A DNA stretch of 64,000 nt from Sphagnum magellanicum (Eukaryota > Streptophyta > Sphagnopsida > Sphagnales > Sphagnaceae). The position numbers were made by a program, and so were the translations under genes. Below are positions 1 through 11,515 of the stretch, piece after piece. Each line of letters begins with the position of its first letter. Positions within the stretch are counted from its first letter, which is position 1. Location of the stretch: the NCBI GenBank assembly GCA_021904315.1, contig CM038907.1, positions 26,977,223 to 27,041,222 of the forward strand. Reading direction: 5' to 3'. The notes beneath the pieces were generated by a model. The model was not told the origin of the DNA. It searched no databases and was given only the letters and a program-made list of their open reading frames with translations.

Positions 1-1065
1 TTATGGTAGGGGGGTGACATTTTTTTAATTAAAAAAAATACGAATAAAAATGTAAGGTCCCATGTATTGGTTGTTGGGTAAAAATTATAGTTTGATTAGT
101 TTGATTTAATGATTATGTTTATTTTGAAAACCAAGATATAATTATATAGGATATGTGTTAATCTTCAACATTAGAAACATATTATAAATATAACATATGT
201 ACTAAAAATATATATATTATTTGTTACAAAATTCAATTAATATGTTAATAAGTGAATTAATATTAGTAAATGACCTAATAACTAAATGTGAAGCGACATA
301 AAGTGAAAGATCCTATGACACCATTCATATTTGAATCATTTTGAAGAAACTTCTACTTTAAATGGGTATTTTGCTCTTCCACTTCCTAATTACCTAATTG
401 TAGGATATGTTAAGTACATATGATATGTCAAAATATAATAGTTTTATCACATGATCTTACCATATTTAGTTGTATCTCCATCACTCCTCACAACTTCAAA
501 TATTAAAATTAAATATTTAGATAAAGATAAGGTATCAAAATTTGATGCAATTTTTTAAATTTAAAAAAAAATATGTTCATATTATAAAATTAGGTAATAA
601 TATGATGGGGAAAAAAAAATGTTCTTCACACAATAACCCCCAAATAATACCTTGTTTGACATAGGCAATATAAAATTTTAACATTTAGTGTTCCCCTTAA
701 GCATTGTGGTAACTAACCACCAATTCTACCTTAAGTATTTGCCTCATGTCCACGCCTAGCCATGACATTAGACTATTTATGAAATAAAATTAAATATTAT
801 TATAAAATATTCCCTACTTGCATGATGTCACTTTTATCATATTTGTCTTTTTCATTGTCATCATCTTTTTACTAACATGTTAATGTGCACATATTGATGC
901 AACTATTTATTGACACAATAGTCATTCAAATCTAAGGATATATGGAGTTGTCTCCTAAAGAACATTGTTTAATGAATCTTCCATTGAATTAAAAAAGTTG
1001 TAAAGATAAAACAATGATTTTCACAAGCAATCAATTTTGAATATTCCTTATTAATTGCCATTTGA

Positions 1066-1195
1066 TAAATTTGGACTACACTAGATAGTGATCACTACTT
1101 GAGCAATTCTTTGTGCACCCTAGTAACTACTAGTTGAGAAATTTAAATTACACTAGATCTAATGATTGCCACTTGAACAAGATTGTATGCACCAT
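1066..1195. repeat. Two-unit imperfect tandem duplication (~72 bp)
   Basis: Two consecutive units each begin with AAATTT, followed by a TACACTAGAT motif, then a CACTTGA/TACTTGA block and a TGCACC block. The first starts near 1,066 and the second near 1,138. The second unit runs into the perfect hairpin at 1,178. No function is apparent. Confidence 0.6.
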
Positions 1196-1211
1196 GATGC
1201 ATACAATCTTG
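1178..1211. repeat. Perfect 14-bp inverted repeat (hairpin), 6-nt loop
   Basis: CAAGATTGTATGCA at 1,178-1,191 is exactly complementary in inverted order to 1,198-1,211, with CCATGA as the loop. A perfect 14-bp stem in otherwise decayed sequence suggests a recent origin. It lies in the second unit of a ~72-bp duplication. It is too short for a typical plant microRNA precursor and has no T-tract that would make it a terminator. Confidence 0.85.
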
Positions 1212-1843
1212 AAAACTTGAAGAATTATGTTTGTGTTTGTATGTGTACAAATGTCATGGGGGTTTGCAATGCACAAGGTGTACATGGATGAACACAAGCA
1301 AGAGAAGGGTGATGGGGGATTGATAAGAAATTTTTTTAGGCTACCACAACTTGATCATTTTCTGCTATAGTAACTTGACATTGAATTACTTGTCAATTTC
1401 TCCTCAATCATGTGTATTTTGATTGGTAAATTTCCACTAATTGTTAACTTAAGACCAACATTAAATTTAAATGTCACATCAAATTCCAACCTTGAGTTAA
1501 TGTTAGGATATTGTCATGTGTGAATGCCATGTACATGTCTTGTACTTATTTCTAGGTGTGGCCGGACTTTTTTTAAGATGTGGAGTAGGAAAAGTAGAAG
1601 GTTGAACACATGTCCAAAAGAGGAAGGTTTTAATGAAAATTTGATTAGGGATTTGGAATGAACAACTTAAGAGTACTAAGGAGTTGTTCTAAAAGGTAAC
1701 AAACAAGTTATATTTGAAGATGAAGTGATCAAGAAGGGAGGTGAGGTTGCAAGCAATATGATGAAGAAGTCACATTCTAAATTATGGTTGTGAACTCCAA
1801 AACAAGTTTTTATAAAGATTCTAGCTCCAAAACAAATGAGTTA

Positions 1844-1859
1844 AGGGTTTAGGGTTTAG
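1844..1859 (+). promoter_or_regulatory. Telo-box-like motif (two AGGGTTT units)
   Basis: Two AGGGTTT units occur head to tail. Such telo-boxes are known in plant promoters of translation and cell-cycle genes, and also as relics of telomeric repeats. No gene start is visible nearby, so a regulatory role here is unsupported. Confidence 0.4.
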
Positions 1860-4373
1860 CACAATAGATCAATTGAAGTAGATGTTCTATTTTCAAACTC
1901 TAGTGATACCGTCCTGGTTTTTGCATACCAATCTTTGGCCTATGGCCATTATGTGACTCATTAAACAATAATATGAATGCCCCAAACATGATTCCACATT
2001 ACCACTTGCATAGCTAATTTCTTGAGATTGTGATTCTTTTACTTGTACATACTTACTATTTCAAGTCCTTGGGATGGTTTACACAAAAAACTGGGTTGCT
2101 ATACTTTTCTCCCTTCTAGTTTCATACTCTTTAAGGCAGATTGCTAAGATTAAGAGCAGATCCACCAAGGCATGACAAATGTTCTGTTAACACCAATATG
2201 GTGAAATTTCTTGCCAATTGTTGCCAATTAATGTCAATTTCTTGCCTCCAATTTGGCCCCAACAGCAACTACCTACTAACATTAACTTTCTGACCTTATG
2301 AAACTATTTCATCCCACACTAGAAGTGTGCCTTGGGTGTCCCCAAAATTGTTCATGTAAACCTGGTCAACGATGATCATATCCTCCTGTGAGCCCCAGAC
2401 CACAAGACTCATAACAAGTACGCAAAAGAAGTGAAAAACTTTGTTGTTGCATTCAACATGTCACTGGCCAACACATAACATCTCAAAACTCCATAGCTTG
2501 AGTAGACTTGCAGTGTCTTGTTTCCAAATTGCATCCAACATGGTGGTCGAGACTGTCAACAACCCCTGGATCGACCGTGCCTTCCACCTGTCTCTCTAAT
2601 TTTTATTCAAATTCGTTTTGTGCACCTAACTGATTTGGAGAAGAATACAAATTGTCTTCATGTTAGCCATGGTGGACCTGCTCTTGTGTGAGGGTTGGGC
2701 TTTCCATATGAAAACTACCTTCAGGGATGTTCACGAATCCCTACTCTGGGCGGGGGAGGGAGATATGATTGGAGTGAGTTCTGCAACAGACGCTACAGCT
2801 TTGATCTTTATGTGAAAGGGGCTAAACTGAGCTCGCTAAATGATTGTGGCGTGGCAACTACATGCCCTAACACTGGAGAGGCTATAAGTAGGTATAGAAA
2901 CTTTAGCATTAGAGAATCTCCACTCACAACAGCTAAATGGCCTGCACACTATATTTGGTGTGAAGTGAGACACTTAAATAGTGTGTCACTAAGTTTGTAC
3001 CTGTAAATATGGGGAGATACATTGCCCTCCAACGGGGTCAATAAAGAGATTTAAGGAGGGGGTTTGTTTCCACAACCATAATGATTGGCCCAAGGTGGTG
3101 TCAATTAGATCGCCTCTCCCATTATACTGTCTACTTTTTCATGTTTATGGCCGGGGATGGGGCAATCATTGACAGTGTATGTTGGATGTGGTGAACAGTG
3201 ATAGGGGCCAAAATGGGGGGGCCTGGGAGGACATCCAATAAGGAAGGTAACTTGTTTGTTGGCTCTGCCCATAGGGAAGAGCTTACACATCTGTGCTGGA
3301 TTTGGGGATAAAATTTTGGCTCAACCTTGAACAATTGCGTGAGTGACATGTGGACATTCATCTGCTCATATAAGATGGACAGGCAGTTTCCATCATGCAT
3401 CTAGATGAAAAATTCTACATCCAATATTGAAAGTTTTTGGTTTAATTTTGAACTCATCATACAAGGCAGAGTCATGACCTGATGAGTCGCTTGTTTCATT
3501 TGTCACATTGAGATCTCCCAAGCAATCCAGCCCCTCCTGCCACCCTCTTTGTACTGTTAAAAAGTTCTGCATGAGTAGGTAGGGATGCACTGGGGTGTTC
3601 TCCTCATTTTTATACCAACACCAACAGTGCAAGAATTATTGAATATTCAACAATTTTGTCATTGAATTTTTAAAATTCAAAAAAATTAATTACTTTACAG
3701 AAATTAGGCATGTGTTTCATATTGTTCAAAAAAGAGAGAACCACACAACTCACAATGTTGTTTGAATGTATAGGGTAGATTGGCCCACTATCAATCGCCT
3801 GCCTATGACTAAACATTTATTTGTACTTTCATCCTATGTGCTTCATTTTGAGTGATTTAAAATGTTATGGGAGTGTTGCTTCAAGTTCTAGAAATCATCT
3901 TTGAAATGCAAAAGAAAAAGAATAATGAAAAAAAACAAGAAGACAAATAAGCTTTTCAACATATCAAACACATTTTGTTTTCCTCTTTGGACCCTTCTTA
4001 CTTTCAAACTTCATAACTTTCTTATTTCTTATTCATTTTAAGCAATTTAAAATGCTATAGGAACTCCACCTGAAGTTCTACAAGTCATCTTGGAAGTCTA
4101 ATAGCAACAGAGCAACAACATACAAGGAATTGTTTGGGTGTTAGGAAACTGGCTTTAGTAGTGTTCGATGGTTTGTTTTTTTGAGTCCCTTAACTTTGGG
4201 TGGTTGTAACTTTCTCATTTCTAATCTGTTTTCAACGATTGTTAGTATGTCAGATGCACCAAGAGGCAGGGTTCAAGTTTTGTTTGGACACCAGAAACAA
4301 CAGAGCCCTCCCCTTGGATCCGGCCTGCCCTGAGCACTTAAGTGTTTGGTCACTGGCCAGTCTACCCTAGAGA

Positions 4374-4645
4374 TTGATGATTCAGTTCTGGTTTTTAAAA
4401 TGTTTCGGAATCAGAGAACCACTGATTCTGATTTTCTGGGAAAAGTCAGAATCAAAGAGTCGTTGGGTTTGGTTATTTCAATCTGAACCTCAAAGAACTG
4501 ATGGTTTTCGTGAAAGACTGGTAAAGAACCGGCAGTTTTATAGTCAGGTGTTAGATATGAGAGCCATGGTTACAGATCGGAACCAGTTCTTTTGATATGT
4601 TGGGAACCACAGTTGTGAACCCTTAGAACCAGCCTAATGACCTTC
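4374..4645 (-). repeat. Degenerate GGTTCT/TTGATTCTGA repeat (inverted relative to 52.7 kb)
   Basis: Read on the minus strand, the segment carries several degenerate units with the pattern GGTTCT, TTGATTCTGA, a T-rich gap and an AAAACC/ATAACC end, about 40-45 bp each. The same pattern occurs on the plus strand at 52,690-52,870, so the two loci look like inverted copies of one dispersed repeat. The 73-codon open frame at 4,374-4,595 on + is best read as chance within this repeat. Confidence 0.5.
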
Positions 4646-5523
4646 AGGGTCTATTCCTCCTGTTTATGATGACTGCCCAACACTGCCAAAGCAGCGCGAA
4701 AAACAAAGAAAATTTGGTAAATCTCCTTGGCCCTCTGAACAAATCTTGTGTGCGTTAGGGGCTTTTAACAATGTTTGCCAGTCAACATATTTCCTGACAC
4801 CAAGTAGCATGGGAACAATCTCTCAAAATCACAAGGGGCTGCAACAAGCAGCAAGAGGAAATTTTGGTGATTGACTTTCCTAAATCGTTCCTGGTTGGTA
4901 GTCAGGAGCTACACATTTTGAAATTATAGGCCCCCGCAGTAATACGCCACTCTATGCCTGCATTAAGGTCTGGGGTGGCAGATTATGTCATATTTTCTTG
5001 ACCACATTCTGTGACATAATCTTCCAGTGATGATCATACACTCATAATAGTGACCAAAATGTCCTTTGAACATGATTTTTTTTTCAAAGAGCTGAATCTA
5101 CCACCCCCAGACTTTAATGTCCTGGAATGGCCTTGCCCTTTCCCATTATGTTGAGTGCATGACCTAGCTCACTTTAATGGGCTCACTTTCTTTACCCAAC
5201 ATCATGGGCAGGGGCTTGATTATGCCATGGCTAGTGGGTGTAGTTGTTCTCAGCTGTCTATGTGGTGGAGGATGGAACTAAGGAGTATCAGCTGGTAACA
5301 AGCACTTCGAGTTTCTTCTGCATTGTTTTCTCAGAAACTACTTTGGAACTTGATTAAGTTAACAGGTGCTTGTAGTGGCTAGGGATAGGTAAAATAAAAT
5401 TTGGGTTAGTCTTATGTCATCTACTGATTGAATGACTCATGGTGACATATTAATGTAAATGCTACATGTAGGAAAGGTCACTGAAATGATTCACCTGTCT
5501 GATAAGGTGAGCAAGATCCTTCT

Positions 5524-5640
5524 CACTACCAAGATATTTGTGTGAAGGACTTGACAACTCACCAGGTCTATGTCAAGATATTTGTTTTAGGAACTTGCTA
5601 AGTAGTTTGGATTACAAAGATAATTGTGTAAGAACTTGAC
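5524..5640. repeat. Short imperfect tandem repeat (~40-50 bp units)
   Basis: Three consecutive segments share AAGATATTTGTGTGAAGGACTTG-like content (around 5,531, 5,576 and 5,618), each followed by AACTTG and a GG/GT-rich spacer. Divergence is substantial and no coding function is visible. Confidence 0.45.
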
Positions 5641-8150
5641 GGTGTGAAATTGGGAGACTTAACCATAAATTTTCCCATAACTAAACATGTAATGAGGTCC
5701 AACACTCCAAACTTGCTTTCACGATCAAACAATGCATAGTGATAGGTTATGTGTTTATGATTTGAGGAATTGTAAATTTCTTCATAAACAACCATATATT
5801 AGGTGAATAATGTTGGCTCTTTTTAAAGATGTAAAATTTATTTGTGTTCAATTTCAACTCTTAATCCCCAATGAATTGGTGAATGTTTTCTAGCATGAAT
5901 TACCATGTCTACACCTACATTTATCATTGTCCACAGTCAACAACCAAATAATAATAAGCCCTCGCAATGTAATAGCACATAGAATGTCATTTACTTGCAA
6001 ATCATAATGCAAGTAAACAAGCCTAACAAGCACACATACATGTACAACAAAAACCAAAATTGCACTAAAGGTGTTCTCACACACAAACATGTTCTAAAGT
6101 CCTTAAATAGAAAAGAGGAGACTACAAAGCACAAACATGGGTATAACCCTAAACATTTAAAATTTTGAAAACCTTATTCATATGAAATTAGATTCCAAAC
6201 CTGAAATAAAAATTATATTTAACTTAGATTAATTTAGCCTAATATTAATTCAAACTTAAGTAGGTAGGCCAACCAACAATTGGCAACATATTTGCGAACA
6301 AAAAATGTAATTATTATGTCACCAAAGCAATTAATCATTGTCCCAAACCTCATTAAAGTTCATGATTTTTGGTTCAACAATTATGAAACAAATTCTATGT
6401 TTGTGGGGGTATTACATAATTATAGATGGAAATGGAGTTCTTTTAAAAAATGAAAAGAGCTATTAAATCAAAATGGAATTGAGCATGTGACATGGTTGAA
6501 AGGTACACATTGGATTTATTAAGTTTTCATTAGCTTAATGATAATAAATCATAACCATTATCATTTTTGTGTGTCATCTAGTTGATATGTGGTTAGAAAT
6601 AAAATATTATCAAAATTATTTCAACTCAAAAGGTGACTTGGAGAATAAGACCCAAATTAAAACTTGTTAAAAAAATAGAAAGTGTAGGCATTAAAGGAAA
6701 ATGTATGGCAAGAACAAATAGAATGGAACCTACTCACAACTATGTCAAAACTAATGGTTTGCATGTTACATGGAATGGGGTGAATTATAATAAGCATATC
6801 AAATATTGATGGTACAATATTTGTTATCTACCGAACCATGCACTTAGGTTAGATAGAAATTGTACTAAAATAATTCAAGTTTTTCAAAAACATTTGGTTA
6901 ACGTCTAAAGGACATTTATTATATATTTAATTGTGGAAAGTTTCCATTTCCAATCAACATAGTTAACAATTGAAAATTTTCAATAGTTAGATCAAGCAAT
7001 TGAAATTTTTTGATCTTTATTAAGAAATGTTTTGGGTGTTGTTAAAAAAATTGTAGTTATCCAATCAACAATGGCTCAATCTCCACAATGATTGAATTTT
7101 TTTTGTTGCCACCCAAAAAAAATGTTGCTTGAAAATTTTGGTCATCAATTTTTGGTCACCTTTAGTCATCAACCTAGGCAATTAAAAAAATTTGGTGGCC
7201 TAATCAAAATCATTAATGTTAGTGTCAAAATAGGGTCATGACGTTCTATGTTTAAATTGACGTGTCAAATCATGATGAATGCATTAACATTATGACACCC
7301 TTGCATTGTAATTACAATCAACAAAAATGAAACATGACTGTGTAATAAGTTTTAATGGTCATTGTTAGAAAAAGATGCAAAGTTGAAGGCGATACCAACA
7401 TTATCAATTATTATAACAAGTGTGACATTAAATTTGCATTATTTAACCCAAAACCAAGGAAACAAGTTGAAGATAATTCCCCTTCAAATCAATAATAGAA
7501 TAGTTGATGACAAAATTGAAACAACTAATGATTCATATTTCACAACCCAATGAAAACATGGGCGAACTTGAAAGAAAGACTTATCAACAATTATACAATA
7601 ATAATAATGAAATTGTTGTGTGTAATTTTAGTTATGTGTGATTATGACCCCATTAGTAATGTTAAATAAAATGAAATATATGTTAATGGATGCATTTGTA
7701 AGAATTGATGCAATGATTAATGTTTTTTTTGGACAGCAAATTGTGGAAAATTTTGGAATAATGTGTTTCTAAATATAAATTCAATTAACTTTGGTAATTA
7801 TTTTTGAAACATTTTCCAAATTTTTATATCATAATTATTTAATTAAAAAGTCATGATGATGACACTTCTATTGAAATACCTATTCCTAAATATTAATCAA
7901 ATTTTTGTAATGTGAACAAGGTTGTGAACAAAAAATAAACATTTCCATTTTCCCTATAGGAGGAAAATTTTCAAAAAATGATTTCAAAAATTAAATTTAA
8001 ATTACTTGAAATTTTAGGTCAAATGAAATATATGAAAATATCAAAATGATGATGAAATGGGATTGGATGCATTTGATGCAATTTTGAAAGTTGATGAATT
8101 CTTGAAGATTTATTAAGGATGATGTTTAAGCAAATATCGATGAATCTTTC
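5641..8150. other. AT-rich sequence without recognisable features
   Basis: All frames are densely interrupted and the longest open frames are about 65 codons. I see no transposon ends, RNA gene, promoter pattern or recognisable protein similarity. Confidence 0.5.
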
Positions 8151-8930
8151 CAATGGGTCCATTCATGATTGGGGTACCAAAAATGAATGTTTAACTAAAA
8201 AAGGACTACAAAGGATGATTTTGGATTTTTTAATTTTAAATTATTATAATTGTAGTTCATAGTTGTATGCCAATAGACAAAATGATTTTCTTAAATTAAT
8301 AAAAATATTTAAAACTAATTTGGATACTATGTAAATGTCATTTTGAGTCATGTAAACTAAAGTAATTAAGTGTTTAAAATACATTTAAAAAAAAAGAATC
8401 AAAAGGAATGCACAAAATCATACAATTGATTTCAAACTTTTTGTACAACAAAAACATGCCCTTTTCTATGAAAGTACATGTTCATTGGATGAATTTGATG
8501 AAAAACCAAATCAAACAAAATTTTCAAAGTCTTGAAATTTTGAAGGAAAGGGCTACAAGGCAAAGGATTCATTTTTTAAACCATTTGATAGAAAAATTAT
8601 GTTCAATGAGTTCAAAATGTTTACCTTTAAGTGCAAGTCACATGTGCAAGAAGTAACCTTGCCAAAAAACATGTTTGGTTGTCCATTGAAACTCATTTTG
8701 GGATTTTTGGGATCTTCCACGTTTTTAGCATTAAACCAAAATATTCATACACAATTATGTATGAATGTGAAAAATCACCATTAACACATGAATTATCTTA
8801 TATTGAACTAGTCAGTTTTTTTTTTCACTTAAGTTTGTTTCATGTGAATGTTATTTGGAAAAAGTAGTTCTAAAAAGTCTTTAAGTTTTTTTTTCTTTTT
8901 TTGGTACCCCAACCATGTATGGACCCCAAT
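8151..8930. mobile_element. Non-autonomous DNA transposon with ~60-bp terminal inverted repeats
   Basis: The left end (8,151-8,209) and the reverse complement of the right end (about 8,866-8,930) share, in order, a CAATGGGTCC/CATTGGGGTCC block, a TTGGGGTACCAAAAA core and a terminal GACTAC/AACTAC block. This makes an element of about 780 bp with imperfect TIRs. The exact termini and any target duplication are uncertain to a few bases. The interior holds open frames of 60-80 codons (8,408-8,867) with no recognisable domain. Superfamily is not assigned. Its AT-rich interior near 8,230 resembles, by eye, part of the MITE at 25,780-26,033. Confidence 0.6.
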
Positions 8931-10627
8931 GATTATACTTTTTGAATATTCAAATAATTGAAGGAACTTGAAGCACATTAAAATTCAAATTGGGGTTCAT
9001 TTTTAGTGAAAGGATTGTTTTGGGATCACATTGTTTCAAATAAATGTAACTATCCCATCTACTATGTGTAAACAAAAGATCAAATAAAATGAAAATATTT
9101 ACGTAGTGTTTAAGGAAAAGGAATTAATATTAATTGTAGTTGTTGAAGTTTTGCAATGGGTTTAGTGGACACATTTTGATAAGCAATTCAGTATTGAAAA
9201 TATTCTGTAAATTGATCGTCATTGGCAAAGACTATAATGAAAGTTGCATGTTAAACTATTACAAGAGTTGGGATGTGCAATATGCAACTTTCATTTTTGG
9301 CATTGAATAATTACTGAAATTACTAAAACTAAACCATGTAATTTTCAAATTTTGAATACTTTACACATTGTTTAAATCTATTGAATCACAAAACAATAAT
9401 ACAAATACAATATTAAGAATCTTCCTATCACATATGTTATTTCATTCAATTCATAGAATTTTTTAATATGTGGGTGGTGGGTATGACATGTTGGGCACGT
9501 GCAAGTTTGCAGTGCTTTGTGCATTATAAGCATAACCTCCTTTGGGACCTTGACACAACCAAAAGAGGGCATTAGGCAATGGTATTGGTGGCATATTGCC
9601 TCACAAAATCTATTAAAATAAAAATTATGAAAATTATGATTAAACCACCAATAATGAAAATTGTGTATGATTTTTTTTTAAATGACCTCATTCATAAACA
9701 ATGTGATGGAATATTTATGGCATGATTGGAAATCAAACACATCATTCCTTTGAATTCAAACATTAATGTTCTAGTGAAGGGTGCATTCACAATCTTTGAA
9801 GCCAACGACACTAGGGTAAAAGGACCTTTTTCAAGGATTGCACGTGACAAGTGGCATTCATATGTTGGCATATTATCATTTTTTTTCATTTTTCACATCC
9901 AATTTACAACTATGTGTTAAATTTATATATTTTAAAATTATAACTTGATCATACATCATGTACATTATGGTTCCGTATTTTTTATCACATAAAATGACTA
10001 GAATGTTTTTCAAGATATATTCTTAAATATCATGATTTCCAAGGCCAAAAACACATATGAGCCAAAGATGTTCAAGTGTGTTGTAAAAATTAGTTTTATC
10101 AATTTCAACTCCTTTTTCTATTTGAATCATCAATATTAAGATCTTTGTCAATTTTGAGAAGGAATGGTGCACATTTGATAAAGATGTTTTTTGAAAAAAT
10201 GACTATATATCCTAAAGTTTTGAATATTTTATCACTTTTGAGACATTCTCAATTTTTATTAAATTTTGAGCATTTAAAATTTTGAATTAATGGGTTTATT
10301 ATTTTTAATTGAAAACAAAAATTGTTGTGTTCCTTTTGTGTTTTTTCAAAAATACAAAATTGTAATTTTACGCAGTGTCCACTGCTTTAGATGACTCTTA
10401 AGACTATGAATGTGCCTTGGACTATGTAGATTGTGTTTGATCATGGCTAACATATGTGCTCAAGAAAAATAATCCACCATGCCACATAGATGCATACTTC
10501 TACATATGAATATAATAACATTGTCATAACTTTCTCTAGGCATATGAAATTGCCATGGTTTTATTTATTGAATTGAAATTGAAGACCTTGTGAATTATTA
10601 ATATGATGAAACTTCATTGGATGAGTC

Positions 10628-10655
<28 letters not shown>
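10628..10655. repeat. (TA)n dinucleotide microsatellite
   Basis: An uninterrupted run of about 14 TA dinucleotides. Confidence 0.9.
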
Positions 10656-10658
<3 letters not shown>

Positions 10659-11468
10659 ATCTAAAATGAGTTCATGAAACTTGTTTAGAACTAAAAAAGG
10701 AATAGTTGCATGATGGAGATTTGCTAATGATGTTTGATATAGGCATCATTTAATGATAGACAATAAACTATTGCTTAAAGGTATACACCATAAATGATCA
10801 AGATTATGTTTCTTGATATAATAGGATCCATGACCAATTGACATGGTCATCATATTCAAATGTGAGGTTCCTAAGTTGCACCACACATGTGATATTAGAT
10901 TAATGCATGCCAAGTTATTAGTTTCATTATTTTAATTAGGAGGTAAACATAATGGTTTGAGATATGTAAATTAAGTATAAGGGCATAATTTTATATCGCC
11001 TATCAATTGAATGATGTCTCCTCGTGAAGGTCAAACTTACATACTACCATTATATATGTTTACTAGATGATTTGATGATTCACTAGACCTATCAAAATAT
11101 ATTTGTATGCAATCCTGATGGGTCATTGTTTCATGTAAAGAATTTGTCTTAGAAAAAAACAATGAATCACAAAGTTAAAAAACTTACAAATAATTTTCCC
11201 ATTATCAAGGATATTTCAAGCTCCAAGTTGCTTTCATTGACAAGAGATAAGTTTATTTGTGTACGTGTAATTTGTTGAATAAAACTTTATCATGATTAAC
11301 CAAATGAGGTGGTTAATTAATGTTGTTATTGAACACTATGCAATTTTGTTTTGTTTTGAAAGTTAGTCCCCATGCATTGGGGATGTGTTGTGTCAACACT
11401 TTGTAAACATAAAATATAATTATCATTAATTTGCAAGTCATATTCTCAAAGCTTGCAAAAAACTAGCA

Positions 11469-11470
<2 letters not shown>

Positions 11471-11513
<43 letters not shown>
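11471..11513. repeat. (TA)n dinucleotide microsatellite
   Basis: An uninterrupted run of about 21 TA dinucleotides, the longest simple dinucleotide tract in the window. Confidence 0.95.

Positions 11514-11515
<2 letters not shown>

Larger units (their letters stand above)
1..5523. other. Gene-poor region, AT-rich then moderately GC-rich
   Basis: I find no recognisable gene here. The first 2.2 kb is strongly AT-rich and full of stops in all frames. From about 2,240 to 5,600 the base composition is visibly less AT-rich, and short open frames occur (up to 103 codons at 2,695-3,006 on +, and overlapping frames at 3,105-3,632 on -). None shows a domain, motif or splice pattern I can identify. The 2.2-5.6 kb part may be an old retroelement or a decayed gene fragment, but the sequence does not let me choose. 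Confidence 0.5.

Noticed and set aside
9692..9920. Overlapping sense and antisense frames of about 65 codons
   Set aside because: Both are short and lack any motif, and overlapping open frames of this size are expected by chance in a 64-kb window.
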